Shown here piece after piece: positions 6,261-6,631 of a stretch of DNA of 6,631 nucleotides. Origin of the DNA: Methylobacteriaceae bacterium (GTDB taxonomy: Bacteria > Pseudomonadota > Alphaproteobacteria > Rhizobiales > Beijerinckiaceae); contig JAFAPJ010000310.1 of assembly GCA_019247255.1 (NCBI GenBank), forward strand, positions 1 through 6,631. Direction: 5' to 3'. The notes under the pieces were generated by a model that worked only from the letters and a program-made list of their open reading frames with translations, searched no databases and was not told the origin of the DNA. The translations under genes and the position numbers were made by a program. The first letter of the stretch is position 1; the number at the start of each line of letters is the position of its first letter.

Positions 6261-6631
6261 ATGCGCGTGACAAGGACGACAACCTCCGAGACGCGTCGCT
6301 CCCGTGCCGCGGCGTTGACGATCGCCTGGCTGGTCGGCTTGGCCGGCCCGGCCGGGGCCGAGACCATCGATGGCGCCCTTGCGCGCGCCTATCTCGGCAA
6401 CCCGACCCTCGACGCCCAGCGCGCGAATGTCCGGGCAACGGACGAGAACGTCCCGCGGGCGCTGTCCGGCTACCGGCCGTCCGTCGTCGCCACCGCGAAT
6501 GCGGGAGCGCTGAACACGAGCGGCAGCATCACGTCGGGGGGAGCCAACCAGCGCTTCAACGAGACGCTGTTTCCCCGCTCCGTCGGGATCCAGGCGACGC
6601 AGAATCTGTTTAACGGCTTTCGGACGGACAA
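6261..6631 (+). CDS. tolC: TolC-family outer membrane channel protein, 5' part
   Basis: TolC proteins form trimeric outer-membrane channels with a periplasmic alpha-helical barrel, joining inner-membrane efflux pumps or type I secretion systems to the cell exterior. Only the first 123 codons are in the window. Residues 1-33 form a signal peptide: a basic start with several Arg, a hydrophobic core (AAALTIAWLVGLAG, 16-29) and a likely cleavage AGA|ET after residue 33. Then come ETIDGALARAYLGNPTLDAQ (34-53), RATDENVPRALSGYRPSV (58-75), the family's first-repeat helix signature, and SVGIQATQNLFNGFRTDK, near residue 107 onward, matching the repeat motif of a beta-strand followed by Q-x-L-F-x-G-x-R-T. 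The ATG at 6261 has only a weak GAAAG upstream; an in-frame ATG at 6240 would add seven residues and is possible. Which transporter or secretion system it serves is not visible. The gene symbol is by family resemblance. Confidence 0.92.
   Translation, partial: MRVTRTTTSETRRSRAAALTIAWLVGLAGPAGAETIDGALARAYLGNPTLDAQRANVRATDENVPRALSGYRPSVVATANAGALNTSGSITSGGANQRFNETLFPRSVGIQATQNLFNGFRTD

Overview
The window is high-GC DNA from what looks like an alphaproteobacterium, probably in the Rhizobiales/Hyphomicrobiales. This rests on three points: the Pseudomonas/rhizobial domain order of its LigD, the form of its tRNA-Cys, and an isoaspartyl-methyltransferase-like gene directly upstream of a TolC-type gene. 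The genus cannot be fixed from the sequence alone. Coding density is high, with one tRNA and five protein genes, two of which run off the window edges. No insertion sequence, CRISPR array, integrase or phage gene was seen.

Left block (about 1-2364, minus strand): a two-gene unit, read right to left. A GT-B glycosyltransferase is followed after a single base by glf, encoding UDP-galactopyranose mutase, whose last few codons lie beyond base 1. The mutase makes UDP-galactofuranose, and the adjacent transferase suggests assembly of a galactofuranose-containing surface glycan. The transferase's true donor is not visible in the sequence.

Middle block (2525-5185, minus strand): one long intact gene for a three-domain LigD, the end-joining DNA ligase/polymerase/3'-phosphoesterase, in the order PE-LIG-POL. 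All catalytic residues checked are present. No ku gene is in the window.

Right block (5287-6631, plus strand): tRNA-Cys(GCA) with a plausible promoter and a downstream hairpin, then a protein-L-isoaspartate O-methyltransferase-like gene, then the 5' part of a TolC-family outer membrane efflux gene with a signal peptide. This looks like ordinary chromosomal backbone. The tRNA and ligD are transcribed divergently from a 101-bp gap.

No clearly new multi-gene system was found. The points most worth a second look are the LigD gene without a visible Ku partner and with a structured, Shine-Dalgarno-poor leader; the methyltransferase that lacks the usual isoaspartyl-binding motif; and the repeat/palindrome at the 5' edge of tRNA-Cys. 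No stretch above 300 bases lacks a gene. The gaps at 2365-2524, 5186-5286, 5361-5456 and 6102-6260 contain hairpins and candidate promoters, listed below.
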